Part shown: positions 1 to 9,013 of the stretch, in pieces
Position numbering within the stretch: position 1 is the first letter of the stretch
Layout: each line of letters begins with the position of its first letter
Source: Bacteroidota bacterium
GTDB taxonomy: Bacteria; Bacteroidota; Bacteroidia; Flavobacteriales_D; JABDKJ01
Direction of reading: 5' to 3'
NCBI GenBank assembly: GCA_027621335.1
Contig: JAQCAN010000011.1
Location: forward strand, 1 to 22,453
Length of the DNA stretch: 22,453 nt
The notes under the pieces: generated by a model
Told to the model about the DNA's origin: nothing
Databases searched by the model: none
Seen by the model: only the letters and a program-made list of their open reading frames with translations
Made by a program: the position numbers and the translations under genes

Positions 1-2
1 CG

Positions 3-320
3 GACCCTGATAGGGCGACCTCCCTTATGAGGGCTTATTATAAGCGTTCTGAAGAGGCAAACCTGTATTTCTCAGATTTCAATGGAGAGGGATGGATGAG
101 CGATCGAGGCCTGGTCTACATCGTTTTTGGCCCACCGAGTCGGGTGGTACTGGATGGCAACAAAGAGATTTGGTTCTTCAATTCGGAACAAGCTGAGTAT
201 GGCTTGCAGATGGTCTTTAGCCATGGGGCCAAAGTAAGATTGGATCGCAGCTTGGACTATAAACAGTCATGGTATCTCACAGTGGATGGATGGCGTAACG
301 GAAAGGTTTCCAATCTTTGA
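3..320 (+). CDS. GWxTD domain-containing protein, C-terminal part (5' end outside window)
   Basis: The reading frame is open from the left edge, so only about the last 105 residues are present; the ATG at 27 is internal. The fragment carries the family signature: a DPDRA segment, a YYKRSEEAN helix, then GWMSDRGLVYIVFGPP, in which the canonical GWxTD appears as GWMSD with serine in place of threonine. GWxTD proteins are a Bacteroidota-enriched family of exported proteins of about 400-500 residues whose biochemical role is not established. The fragment ends with a short tryptophan- and tyrosine-containing strand-rich tail. The stop is 3 bases from the rlmB start, so the two genes are probably co-transcribed. 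The family call is confident; the function is unknown. Confidence 0.85.
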   Translation, partial: DPDRATSLMRAYYKRSEEANLYFSDFNGEGWMSDRGLVYIVFGPPSRVVLDGNKEIWFFNSEQAEYGLQMVFSHGAKVRLDRSLDYKQSWYLTVDGWRNGKVSNL

Positions 321-323
321 GCC

Positions 324-1067
324 ATGACAAAGAAGGACAAGCACCTCTACCCTGGCATCCATGCGTGCATGGAAGCCTTGAGGGAAGGAAAGGAGATGGA
401 GAGGATCTTCGTCAAGAAAGGAACCAAAGGCGAGGCATTGACTGAGCTGCTTCAGAAAGCCAAATCAAAGGATATTCCCGTCTCACTTGTCCCACCTGAG
501 AAATTGGATCGGATGACCCGGGTGAACCACCAAGGCGTCATTGGGCTGGGTGCTCTCATAGAATACAGCAGTTTAGAAGCAGAGATACCTTATCTGTATG
601 AGAAGGGGAAGGACCCGCTGATCCTCATCTTGGACCGCATCACCGATGTCAGGAATTTTGGAGCCATCTGTCGCACAGCTGAATGCATGGGTGTCGATGT
701 TGTGGTCATTCCTGATAAAGGTGCAGCACAAGTGAACATGGAGGCCATGAAGACTTCAGCTGGCGCACTCAATCGTCTATCAATCTGCCGAGTTCCAGAC
801 TTGAAAAAGGCCATGCAGTTCCTTCAACAATCAGGACTGCAGGTCATTGCCGCTTCTGAGAAAGGATCACATCTTCTTCATGAGGCTGCATTGGTAGGGC
901 CTCTAGCAGTGATAATGGGGTCCGAGGAGGATGGAGTATCAGAGCCTCTGATTCGCTATGCAGATGCACTATTGAAGATTTCCATGCCTGGGCGCACCGA
1001 ATCCTTGAATGTTTCGGTGGCAGCAGGCATGTTCCTTTATGAAGTGGCCAAACAAAGAATTCAATAG
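324..1067 (+). CDS. rlmB: 23S rRNA (guanosine(2251)-2'-O)-methyltransferase RlmB (SpoU/TrmH family)
   Basis: Cytoplasmic SPOUT methyltransferase of 247 residues, the usual family length. The N-terminal substrate-binding domain (about residues 5-75) opens with YPGIHACMEAL and ends with RVNHQGVIGL, as in RlmB. The catalytic trefoil-knot domain (about 95-247) shows three motifs: motif 1 NFGAICRTAE at N111-E120 with the conserved N and R; motif 2 IMGSEEDGVSE at 197-207; motif 3 SLNVSVAAGM from S227. Known members methylate the ribose of G2251 in the peptidyl-transferase P-loop of 23S rRNA using S-adenosylmethionine. Motif 2 reads GSEEDGV where GSEGxGV is common. The ATG at 324 leaves a full N-terminal domain. 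It lies 3 bases after the GWxTD gene. A paralogous TrmH-family rRNA methylase is the only serious alternative. Confidence 0.93.
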   Translation: MTKKDKHLYPGIHACMEALREGKEMERIFVKKGTKGEALTELLQKAKSKDIPVSLVPPEKLDRMTRVNHQGVIGLGALIEYSSLEAEIPYLYEKGKDPLILILDRITDVRNFGAICRTAECMGVDVVVIPDKGAAQVNMEAMKTSAGALNRLSICRVPDLKKAMQFLQQSGLQVIAASEKGSHLLHEAALVGPLAVIMGSEEDGVSEPLIRYADALLKISMPGRTESLNVSVAAGMFLYEVAKQRIQ

Positions 1068-1169
1068 ATTGAAAAGTTCTTATAAACTCACTGATAAATT
1101 AAACATACTTACTCATAATATTGAGTTGATAGCTTGATATTTACGAGGATTCAAGGAATCTTTTGTTTT

Positions 1170-1177
1170 TACATTTG
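1170..1177 (+). promoter_or_regulatory. Putative Bacteroidota -7 promoter element (TACATTTG)
   Basis: TACATTTG matches the Bacteroidota -7 consensus TAnnTTTG at every fixed position. It lies 31 bases upstream of the ATG at 1209, inside an AT-rich 141-base gap after rlmB. The -33 element is poor: TTC at 1150-1152 is the best candidate at the right spacing. If real, transcription would begin near 1183 and read into the small exported protein and the adhesin operon. Confidence 0.45.
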
Positions 1178-1208
1178 CGGCCTAAAACTCTTTTTAACAC
1201 TCTATGCT

Positions 1209-1601
1209 ATGAGGCGTCTTTCTACTCTCCTATTCCTTCTCTTTGTATGTTTTTTTAGTTCATTATCCTCTCAGGATTTTTCAGGCGATGATAAGACCAT
1301 CGTCATGAAATTGAATGAATTCGATGAGGATATCAACATGGCCGTATACAGTGCCTTTGAAAAGGATACCAAGCTGGCCATCATCAATTCGTGTGACGCA
1401 CTAGGTCTGATTGTCTTCGCTCCAAAATCGGGACAGTCGATTACAAAGGCTCAGTTCCGTTCTTATGTGACAGTAAGGATGAATGAGCTCAAACCACAGA
1501 TCCCAAGTAGTTTCGAATATGTTGACGAACTCTCTGCTAGCGAGGTACTCGTCCAGTGCAGGCAGAAGATGCAAGAACTTTTTAATGAGGAGTCCAAGTA
1601 A
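1209..1601 (+). CDS. Small exported protein of unknown function, first gene of the adhesin operon
   Basis: I do not recognise a family. The ATG at 1209 gives a 130-residue protein with a clean signal peptide: MRR, then a long hydrophobic core of Leu/Phe/Cys, ending near SSLSSQ|DF. The frame stays open upstream to a TTG at 1134, but that extension would put an unsuitable stretch before the signal peptide and would overlap the predicted promoter element. The mature part is about 108 residues of alternating strands and helices (IVMKLNEF, then DINMAVYSAFEKD, then ALGLIVFAP), loosely like a ferredoxin or HMA-type alpha/beta sandwich, with two cysteines (NSCDALG, LVQCRQ). There is no lipobox and no T9SS C-terminal domain, so a periplasmic location is inferred. 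The adhesin begins 41 bases downstream, suggesting co-transcription and a role in adhesin export or assembly; this is inference only. Confidence 0.75.
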   Translation: MRRLSTLLFLLFVCFFSSLSSQDFSGDDKTIVMKLNEFDEDINMAVYSAFEKDTKLAIINSCDALGLIVFAPKSGQSITKAQFRSYVTVRMNELKPQIPSSFEYVDELSASEVLVQCRQKMQELFNEESK

Positions 1602-1642
1602 CTCCTTCATAGCGAATCTGATCTAAAGAAAAAGGTAAATCC

Positions 1643-4600
1643 ATGAAAATGCGGATTAGAAAAAATACCATAGTGATATGTCTCGCCCTCTCTGCACTTA
1701 CCTCGCAGGCTCAGTTGGTGGTTGAGAATGGAAGTTCAGCCCAACAGTTGGCCAATGCGATCACCGGGCAGAATGTGGAGATCACCAATCCGGTCATAAC
1801 TGCTACTGGACAATCATGGGGGCTCTTTCAAGCTAATGTCCCGAACTTTAATGGAGAGAAGGGGATTCTGTTGTGCACTGGTCTATTGACCAACGCATTG
1901 GGGCCGAACAATACCCAGAGCAAGAGCACGGCCTTCGTAGGCAATAATGGCGATCCAAAGTTGACCTTCCTGTCTGGTTATGCCACTAGGGATGCATGTA
2001 AATTGGAGTTCGATATCGTCCCAGACGGGGATTCCATTCGATTCAACTTCACCTTCGCATCTGAAGAATATGATGAGTACGCCTGTACGAATTTCAATGA
2101 CGTGTTCGGTTTCTTTATCAGTGGGCCTGGTATTGTTGGAGACCCGGGACTTCCTGGCTTCCAGAACATAGCTTTGATACCGGGCACAACTCAGCCAGTG
2201 ACCATCAACGATGTGAACAGTGGTAACCCTAACCAACCTCTGTCCTGCCCACCTTCGAATCCACAATTTCACGTCCAGAACCCCATCAGTCCTATAGCTG
2301 CTATTCAATACGATGGATGGACTAAGGACTTAGTCGCCATCGCTGCTGGCCTTAATCCTTGTGAGACCTATCACCTAGAGCTCATTATTGCCGATGCAAC
2401 AGACAGATTGTGGGATTCAGGAGTATTCATCGAAGCCATTGAAAGTAATAATGTCAGGGTAGATGTCGTAACTGAAGGAGGTAATTCCATCATGTACGAG
2501 GCTTGTAATGATGCAACGGTCTCTTTCTGCTTAGAAACCCCAGCATCTGAGGATTTGAATGTGACCTACTTTCTCAATGGCACGGCCATCAATGGAACTG
2601 ACTACGATCTCATCGATGATCCAACTCCGGGTTTTGCACATGTGATCACCATTCCTCAGGGTCAACTCTGCGCCACTCTGGATATCAACACCATAGATGA
2701 TGGAATAGGAGAAGGGACTGAATTCATCGATATCATAATCATCAATCCCCTCTGTGCACCTGTAGTCCTTGATAGCATAAGAACTTTCATCAGGGATTCC
2801 TTAGAAGTATATATCACAGGCGATCCATTGGTCTGCTTGGGTGAAACCGTAAACTTAGCTACGGATAGCGGGGGAACCAGCTTTGTATGGACGCCCTCGG
2901 ATCTAGGTTATGTTCCGAATAATACATCAGATGCGGTTTCCTTCGTGCCAGATGAGACGGTTTTGGTCACTGTCACTTCCACCATTGCCGCCTGTGTAGC
3001 GACTGATGAGGTGCTGGTCGAGGTCAGTAACATGGATCTGGACTTCGATGTGACCCAGGTGTCGTGTGAGGAGGCCTGCAATGGAGCCATAGACATGACC
3101 ATCCTGAATGGAGTCGCACCCTATATTATTGCTTGGAATTCCGGGCTATTCACAACTGAGGATATCGATGACCTTTGTCCTGGAAGTTACGATGTGCGGG
3201 TAATAGATGCCGCAGGTTGTTTTGTGGAAGCTACGGTCGAGGTTGGATTTGCACCCCCAATCGAAATCATTATCAGTCCTTTAGAGTACGCTGGTGGCTT
3301 CGATATTTCATGTAACGGGGCCGCTGATGGATTCATAGAGGTGGCCATAGTAGGAGGCGAGGCCCCGTATGACACGACCTATTCGCCTGGATTCTCTGGA
3401 TTATCAGCTGGTCCAGTCACGGTTTCCATCGTGGATGCCAATGGATGTACAGCGGAAGAGACCTATATCATGCTGCAACCTCAGCCCCTGAGTTTGGTTA
3501 TAACCGAACTTATCCCTGTTCTGTGCACTGGCGATGAGAACGGGAGCATCACCGTAAGTGGTACTGGAGGGAGTGGGGTCTACCCTTCTTATATCTGGAC
3601 CTTGAATGGGGTTCAGGTGAATTCCGGACCGACCTATTCGAATGCTCCAGGAGGAACCTATACAGTTATGGTAGAGGATGAGAACAACTGTATGGCCTCG
3701 GTTGATGTCACTCTTACCGAACCAGATGAGGAATTGGATGGCATCATCGTGAGTCAGTCAAGCCTGGGTTGTAATGGGGATAACAGCGGATCGGTAACGG
3801 TCAGTGGAACTGGAGGAACACTCGCACTAGGCTCTGATTACGGCTATCTATGGTCTGATAATGGATCGACCTCTCCGACACGATCAGGTTTGGCCGCTGG
3901 AAATTACCTCTGCACTATTTCTGATGACAATGGATGTACAACGGTCATCGGAGTGACTATACAACAACCAGCTCCTCTTGCGGTCAATATCCTCGTGCAG
4001 AATGACATCGCTTGTGAAGGTCAATCTTGTGGCAATGCTCTGGCCGTAGCGTCAGGTGGGACTCCAGGTACTCCTTCATATATCTACATTTGGAATTCTG
4101 TTCCTGCGGGATCGAATCCTGATTTCCCACAGTTTTCTCCAGCCGCTACATTTTGCCTACCTGGAACATATAGCCTTGTGGTGATTGATGCCAATGGATG
4201 TCAAGTCTTCACCTCGATAAATATCATCATTGAATCCCCCCAGTTGACTGCAGACTTCGATATCACTGATGTGCAATGCGCAGGGGACTCTACTGGGGCT
4301 ATTGACGTGACGTTGACAGGTGGTATTCCGCCATTCACGTATGAATGGGCAGGTGGGAATTGCGGTCAAGGGCCTTTCAACACTGAGGATCTGAACAATG
4401 TGTGTGCAGGTCTCTGGTGTGTTACGATAACCGACTCCAATGGGTGTTCATTGGATACCTGTCTCACCATACAGGAACCACCGTCCTTGAACTACTTCTT
4501 CGAGATGGAGCCAACACTCTGTGCTGATAACTGTTCAGGATCCATCGATTTCATTCCAGTTGGTGGAACACCGCCTTACAACTATGCGTGGTTCGGTCCT

Positions 4601-7600
4601 GTTATTCCTGGAAGTGGTGACATGTTCGATTTGAATGACACCATAAGTACCAGCGAGGACATCATGAACCTATGCAAAGGACAATACTTGATTGTTCTTT
4701 CTGACTCTTTGGGCTGTTCCTTCGAACGGACCATCACGGTTACCGCACCTGATGATCTTCTTATTCTAACAGATTCCATTTCAGATTACAACGGATTCCA
4801 GGTGTCGTGCCCTGACGCTTGTGACGGATTCATATATGTGACAGCTTCAGGAGGAACAGTAAGTCCAGCAGGTGATTATCTCTATACTTGGCTTGAACAA
4901 TCCATTTATGGTCCAGGCATTGGTTTTCAGCAGGGCATGGGTCCAGGCTTCGATGACCTTACCGATGTATGTGCGAGTCAGGATACTGTGGGATATGAGC
5001 TTATCCTTATCGATGATAACGAGTGTATCCAGAACGCATTCTTTATCATGGAGGAGCCAGATGAAATCAGTTTTGATTTCGATGTGACAGACGTCAGCTG
5101 TTCTGGTTTCATAGATGGAGAAGTGACAGTAACCGTCAGTGGTGGAGTTCCCCCATACATCATCAGTTGGACCGATTCACTTGGGACTGTTTTGGGAAAT
5201 AGTTTCACGATTTCCGGTTTGGGAGAAGGTTGGTATTTCGCTAGCGTAGTGGATTTGAACGGTTGTATGGGAATGGATTCCGTTCAGGTGGGCACACCCA
5301 ATGCTCTTATTGTACCCCTTGATTTTGTGGACAACAATGGATTTGGTGAACCATGTTTTGGAGATTGTGAGGGGATTATCTTCTCAGCGGTCACAGGAGG
5401 CACTATGCCTTACGATTATAGCTGGAGCGAAGTCGATTGCTTGAACCCTTCCTTCTCTGCTGAGCCCGCGGTTCTTGGAGGGCTATGCGCCGGAGATTAT
5501 GCGCTCACAGTCACAGATGCAGAGGGTTGTTTTGTGTGTGAGACCATTACATTGACTGAGCCTGATCTGATTACAGCCGATACAACTATAGTTGACATCA
5601 GTTGCGAGGGCTTTTCAGATGGTAGCATAGATCTAGGCCTTATGGGAGGCATACCACCTTACTCTATCGATTGGACCGTTCTGCCTGATGGAACCGAGTT
5701 CCAAGGTAATCTCGGTGCTGGAGATTACTCTGTTATTGTCGCAGATCAGAATGACTGCAGTCAGTTCTTCGAATTTGAGATCGAAGAGCCTTCTGAACTC
5801 ATAGCCGTAGCAACAAGCCCTTTATTGTCCGGAGGGTTCAATGTGAGTTGTAATGGTTCCTGTGATGGAACCATCAACCTCAGTATTTCAGGTGGAAGTA
5901 GTCCATATACGGTCTCATGGTCTGGTCCGTCTGCTCCAGTGAATGGTGGAAATCAGACCAGTTATTCGGGTGTCGTATGCGCAGGTACCTACATAGCGAC
6001 CGTAACAGACAACAATGGTTGTGTAGTAACGACCAGTGTGACGTTGACCGAGGCTACTCCTATAGCGTTCACGTTCAACGTTCTTTCACCAATCAGCTGT
6101 AATGGAGAATGTGATGGTCAATTGAGTGCGTTCGCTTCAGGTGGTGTCGGGCAGTTCACATATGTTTGGGATGATCCTGACATGACCACAGGTCCAGTCA
6201 CTCCAGATAACCTCTGTCCTGGAACCTACTGCGTAACGGCTACTTCTGGAAATGGCTGTGTAGAGGTGGGATGCTTCACACTTGTTGAACCGGATGTATT
6301 GACTTTGGACTGTTCCGTTCAGAACCTTGCATGTGCTGGAGATAATTCTGGAAGCATCACATGTACGACCCTTGGTGGAACCCCTGTTTATACGTATGAA
6401 TGGTCAGGGCCTAATGGATTCACAAGCAGCCTAGAGAGTATTTCAGGGCTGGCCCCTGGAGATTATTGTGTTGACGTGGTTGATTCTCGCGGATGCATGT
6501 ATACGGAGTGCTTCACTGTAACAGAACCATCTGTAATTGAACCGTCCACCGTGGTCACCGATTATAACGGATTCGGTGTATCATGTTTCGGTTCGTGTGA
6601 TGGATCTATTACCGTCACAGCGACTGGTGGCACCCCTCCCTATACCTATGTCCCTGCCCAGACACTTACCGATCTATGTCCCGGTCCTTATACCATAACA
6701 GTCACAGACTCGGATGGCTGTGCAGTGGATGTCAGCGTGACCATTACCGAGCCTGAGGAATTGAACTTGGAACTGACGAGTCCTTTGTTCGATTGTGGGA
6801 CTAATGTGAACTGCGCTGGAGGAAATTCAGGAAGTATCACCTCTGTGCTCACAGGAGGCACCGCTCCTGATGCCACTTACTATTGGATTCAAGTATTGAC
6901 CATGGATACCTTCCTTATAGGTGAGGACATCACAGCTATCGATGGCCTTGTGGCTGGCGATTATGAACTCTATGTGGTGGATGCCAATGGCTGCGAAACT
7001 TCTGAGTTCATCACATTGACGGAACCCGCTATTCCGTTCACCGTGAGTTTCACCACGACCGAGTACGCAAGTGGAGATAACATATCATGTTTTGGAAGTT
7101 GTGATGGTTCAATTACTGCTTTACCTAATGGGGAATGCGGCTCAGTGAACTACAGTTGGTTCGATGGTACAAGTAACCCTGTTCCAAATCCTGTAGATCT
7201 CTGTGCAGATACCTATACTTTGGTTGCTATTGACGGTGCCGAGTGTACTTATACCTCAGAGATCGAATTGACCCAGCCTGAGGAGCTGGTTATCTCTTCA
7301 GACATCGTGATGACAGCTTGTTTCAATATAGATACAGCTTCCATACAGATCACGATCCTTGGAGGTTCAATGCCTTTCACATACGACTGGAGTGACGATT
7401 TGGTGGACCAAGAAGATCAGTCCAATCTTCCTCCAGGAGAATACACCTTGTCAGTCATCGACCTCAATGGCTGTGAGGTCGATGAGTCGTATACCATTGT
7501 GGAGCCTGATACTCTGACGGTAAGCTTGTTCTCACCGATACGTGTCTTCCCTGACTTCAATATCAGTGAGTTCATGGGTAACGATGGGGCCATTGAAGCG

Positions 7601-8041
7601 ACTGTTGAGGGCGGAACTCCAGAATATGACTTCGTTTGGACGGGAGAAGATGGATTCACTGCATTCTCACAGGATGTCACTGGACTTTCTGCAGGACAAT
7701 ACTGCCTGGTGGTCACTGACTCAATGGGATGTGTCTGGGACCAATGTCTCGAGCTTACTGAACCACTGGTACTCACGCTGCCTAACGGAATGTCACCCAA
7801 CGGAGATGGACAGAACGATGGATTGGAAATACAGGGTATCGAAGCCTTTCCTAACAACACAGTACAGGTCTTCAATCGCTGGGGTAATTCGGTATTTGAA
7901 CAGAATAACTACAACAACCAGGATAAATGGCAAGGTGAAGGAAAGAATGGCAACGAGCTCCCCGATGGGACATACTTCGTTCTATTACGTGTAAATGACA
8001 TGAATATTGAACTCTCAGGTTATCTGGAATTGAGAAGATAA
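1643..8041 (+). CDS. Giant SprB-repeat surface adhesin with choice-of-anchor L domain and gliding/T9SS C-terminal domain
   Basis: A 2132-residue (about 220 kDa) cell-surface protein. Order of parts: signal peptide 1-24 ending SQAQ; choice-of-anchor L domain about 25-270 (FTFASEEYDEY, FGFFISGPG, LELIIADATD); Calx-beta-like segment about 285-388 (NGTDYDLI, IDDGIGEGTE); Ig/PKD-like segment about 390-463; then 19 tandem SprB-type repeats (464-2046, mean about 83 residues). Each repeat follows the pattern Cys-x-G-x-x-x-G-x-I, GGxPPYxYxW, LCxGxY, VxDxNGC, then xEP. The gliding-motility-associated C-terminal domain (2047-2132) begins PNGMSPNGDGQNDG and contains VQVFNRWGN, the type that directs secretion by T9SS in Flavobacterium SprB. 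Known relatives act as gliding or attachment adhesins. The PorP/SprF gene follows after 19 bases. Repeats have diverged at DNA level and the frame is intact. The exact ligand is unknown. Confidence 0.92.
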   Translation: MKMRIRKNTIVICLALSALTSQAQLVVENGSSAQQLANAITGQNVEITNPVITATGQSWGLFQANVPNFNGEKGILLCTGLLTNALGPNNTQSKSTAFVGNNGDPKLTFLSGYATRDACKLEFDIVPDGDSIRFNFTFASEEYDEYACTNFNDVFGFFISGPGIVGDPGLPGFQNIALIPGTTQPVTINDVNSGNPNQPLSCPPSNPQFHVQNPISPIAAIQYDGWTKDLVAIAAGLNPCETYHLELIIADATDRLWDSGVFIEAIESNNVRVDVVTEGGNSIMYEACNDATVSFCLETPASEDLNVTYFLNGTAINGTDYDLIDDPTPGFAHVITIPQGQLCATLDINTIDDGIGEGTEFIDIIIINPLCAPVVLDSIRTFIRDSLEVYITGDPLVCLGETVNLATDSGGTSFVWTPSDLGYVPNNTSDAVSFVPDETVLVTVTSTIAACVATDEVLVEVSNMDLDFDVTQVSCEEACNGAIDMTILNGVAPYIIAWNSGLFTTEDIDDLCPGSYDVRVIDAAGCFVEATVEVGFAPPIEIIISPLEYAGGFDISCNGAADGFIEVAIVGGEAPYDTTYSPGFSGLSAGPVTVSIVDANGCTAEETYIMLQPQPLSLVITELIPVLCTGDENGSITVSGTGGSGVYPSYIWTLNGVQVNSGPTYSNAPGGTYTVMVEDENNCMASVDVTLTEPDEELDGIIVSQSSLGCNGDNSGSVTVSGTGGTLALGSDYGYLWSDNGSTSPTRSGLAAGNYLCTISDDNGCTTVIGVTIQQPAPLAVNILVQNDIACEGQSCGNALAVASGGTPGTPSYIYIWNSVPAGSNPDFPQFSPAATFCLPGTYSLVVIDANGCQVFTSINIIIESPQLTADFDITDVQCAGDSTGAIDVTLTGGIPPFTYEWAGGNCGQGPFNTEDLNNVCAGLWCVTITDSNGCSLDTCLTIQEPPSLNYFFEMEPTLCADNCSGSIDFIPVGGTPPYNYAWFGPVIPGSGDMFDLNDTISTSEDIMNLCKGQYLIVLSDSLGCSFERTITVTAPDDLLILTDSISDYNGFQVSCPDACDGFIYVTASGGTVSPAGDYLYTWLEQSIYGPGIGFQQGMGPGFDDLTDVCASQDTVGYELILIDDNECIQNAFFIMEEPDEISFDFDVTDVSCSGFIDGEVTVTVSGGVPPYIISWTDSLGTVLGNSFTISGLGEGWYFASVVDLNGCMGMDSVQVGTPNALIVPLDFVDNNGFGEPCFGDCEGIIFSAVTGGTMPYDYSWSEVDCLNPSFSAEPAVLGGLCAGDYALTVTDAEGCFVCETITLTEPDLITADTTIVDISCEGFSDGSIDLGLMGGIPPYSIDWTVLPDGTEFQGNLGAGDYSVIVADQNDCSQFFEFEIEEPSELIAVATSPLLSGGFNVSCNGSCDGTINLSISGGSSPYTVSWSGPSAPVNGGNQTSYSGVVCAGTYIATVTDNNGCVVTTSVTLTEATPIAFTFNVLSPISCNGECDGQLSAFASGGVGQFTYVWDDPDMTTGPVTPDNLCPGTYCVTATSGNGCVEVGCFTLVEPDVLTLDCSVQNLACAGDNSGSITCTTLGGTPVYTYEWSGPNGFTSSLESISGLAPGDYCVDVVDSRGCMYTECFTVTEPSVIEPSTVVTDYNGFGVSCFGSCDGSITVTATGGTPPYTYVPAQTLTDLCPGPYTITVTDSDGCAVDVSVTITEPEELNLELTSPLFDCGTNVNCAGGNSGSITSVLTGGTAPDATYYWIQVLTMDTFLIGEDITAIDGLVAGDYELYVVDANGCETSEFITLTEPAIPFTVSFTTTEYASGDNISCFGSCDGSITALPNGECGSVNYSWFDGTSNPVPNPVDLCADTYTLVAIDGAECTYTSEIELTQPEELVISSDIVMTACFNIDTASIQITILGGSMPFTYDWSDDLVDQEDQSNLPPGEYTLSVIDLNGCEVDESYTIVEPDTLTVSLFSPIRVFPDFNISEFMGNDGAIEATVEGGTPEYDFVWTGEDGFTAFSQDVTGLSAGQYCLVVTDSMGCVWDQCLELTEPLVLTLPNGMSPNGDGQNDGLEIQGIEAFPNNTVQVFNRWGNSVFEQNNYNNQDKWQGEGKNGNELPDGTYFVLLRVNDMNIELSGYLELRR
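3032..7780 (+). repeat. Tandem array of 19 SprB-like protein repeats within the adhesin gene
   Basis: The array encodes 19 imperfect repeats of roughly 75-105 residues. Each has a leading cysteine motif (VSC, ISC, CNGSCDG, CFGSCDG), a GGTPPYTYxW core, an LCPGxY turn, a DxNGC strand and a terminal TEP. Repeats differ in the linker before the leading cysteine: a short form (like DFDVTDVSC) and a long form (like TDYNGFGVSC or EYAGGFDISC). The last repeat lacks the leading cysteine (FNISEFMGNDG). The repeats are recognisable in protein but not obviously identical in DNA. Confidence 0.85.
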
Positions 8042-8060
8042 GCCTAATAAGATAGACGAG

Positions 8061-9002
8061 ATGAGACAGATTATTTTCACGATAACCTTTGCAGTGTGTG
8101 CAACCCTTGCCTTTGGGCAGCAAGAGCTCATGGTGAGCCAATACATGTTCAATGGAGTGTTCATCAATCCTGGGTATGCAGGTAGCCATAAATATTGGGA
8201 GGCAACAGCTCTGCATCGCACCCAATGGGTGAATCTTGACGGTGCGCCACAATCACAGATGATTGCAGTGGATGGCCCACTGATGGGAGAGAAACTTGGC
8301 TTAGGGGGAATCATCATCCATGACAAGATCGGTGATACTGAGCAATTCGAGTTCTCCGCGAATGGAGCGTACCACTTGGTTCTGGATGCGCAACAGAAAA
8401 CCCGACTTTCCATAGGCTTAAGGGCCGGATTCACCAATTACACCTCACGCTTGGATGAGACTTTCGTATTTGATGAAGATGACCCAGTCTTCAGTCAGGC
8501 TATTCAGAACAAGTTCGTTCCAAAGCTCGGAGCGGGAGCTTACCTCTATTCGGAGCGATGGTATGCCGGGGTGTCCGTGCCGACCATCTTCGCAGGTGAT
8601 GACGTTCTAACCTTGAAGGCGGACAGCATTTTCAATGGCACGGATGACGTATACTTCGAAGACCACATGTTCATTACGGGTGGAATGGTCTTCGACCTGA
8701 ACGAGAATGTGCTCTTCAAACCGAGTGTCTTAGTGAAGTACCACCCAGCTGCGCCATTAGAGGTGGATTTCAATGCCAACTTCCTCATCTACGAGAAGGT
8801 ATGGATCGGAGCCTCATACCGTACGCAGGATGCCTTGATCGGCATTCTGGAATTGAATGTTACCCCACAGATACGCATCGGATATGCGTATGACCTAACT
8901 CTGACTGACATTGCAGATTATAGCAGCGGCAGTCATGAGGTCATGTTGGGATATAATTTTGGGAAAGAAGTGATCAAGATGAAATCACCTAGGTACTTCT
9001 AA
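8061..9002 (+). CDS. PorP/SprF family type IX secretion / outer-membrane protein
   Basis: A 313-residue outer-membrane protein of the PorP/SprF family. The signal peptide is residues 1-20 (cleavage near AFG-Q). The mature N-terminus has the family hallmark: QELMVSQYMFNGVFINPGYAGS, seen here as LMVSQYMFN followed by INPGYAGS, then LHRTQWVNLDGAPQSQ and a GEKLGLGGIIIHD strand-turn. The rest alternates amphipathic strands (GLRAGFTNY, LGAGAYLYSERWYAGVSVP, WIGASYRTQDALIGI, RIGYAYDLT), fitting a beta-barrel. SprF is known to be required for secretion of SprB, whose type-B C-terminal domain resembles that of the upstream protein; PorP is a general T9SS component. Its place 19 bases after the adhesin and 11 bases before the OmpA lipoprotein argues for a dedicated SprF-like partner rather than the housekeeping PorP. 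Confidence 0.9.
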   Translation: MRQIIFTITFAVCATLAFGQQELMVSQYMFNGVFINPGYAGSHKYWEATALHRTQWVNLDGAPQSQMIAVDGPLMGEKLGLGGIIIHDKIGDTEQFEFSANGAYHLVLDAQQKTRLSIGLRAGFTNYTSRLDETFVFDEDDPVFSQAIQNKFVPKLGAGAYLYSERWYAGVSVPTIFAGDDVLTLKADSIFNGTDDVYFEDHMFITGGMVFDLNENVLFKPSVLVKYHPAAPLEVDFNANFLIYEKVWIGASYRTQDALIGILELNVTPQIRIGYAYDLTLTDIADYSSGSHEVMLGYNFGKEVIKMKSPRYF

Positions 9003-9013
9003 TCTGACATAGG

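Noticed and set aside
1085..1127. ACTCA ... TGAGT inverted repeat after rlmB as a terminator
   Set aside because: The stem is only 5-6 bp with AT-rich loops and no T run follows; not convincing as a terminator.
1134..1208. TTG-started extension of the small exported protein
   Set aside because: It would put 25 unlikely residues before a clean signal peptide and would overlap the -7 promoter element; the ATG at 1209 is preferred.
7417..7875. Long ORFs antisense or out of frame inside the adhesin gene
   Set aside because: They lie fully within a gene with strong domain evidence, have no recognisable domain or signal and follow from the codon bias of the repeats.
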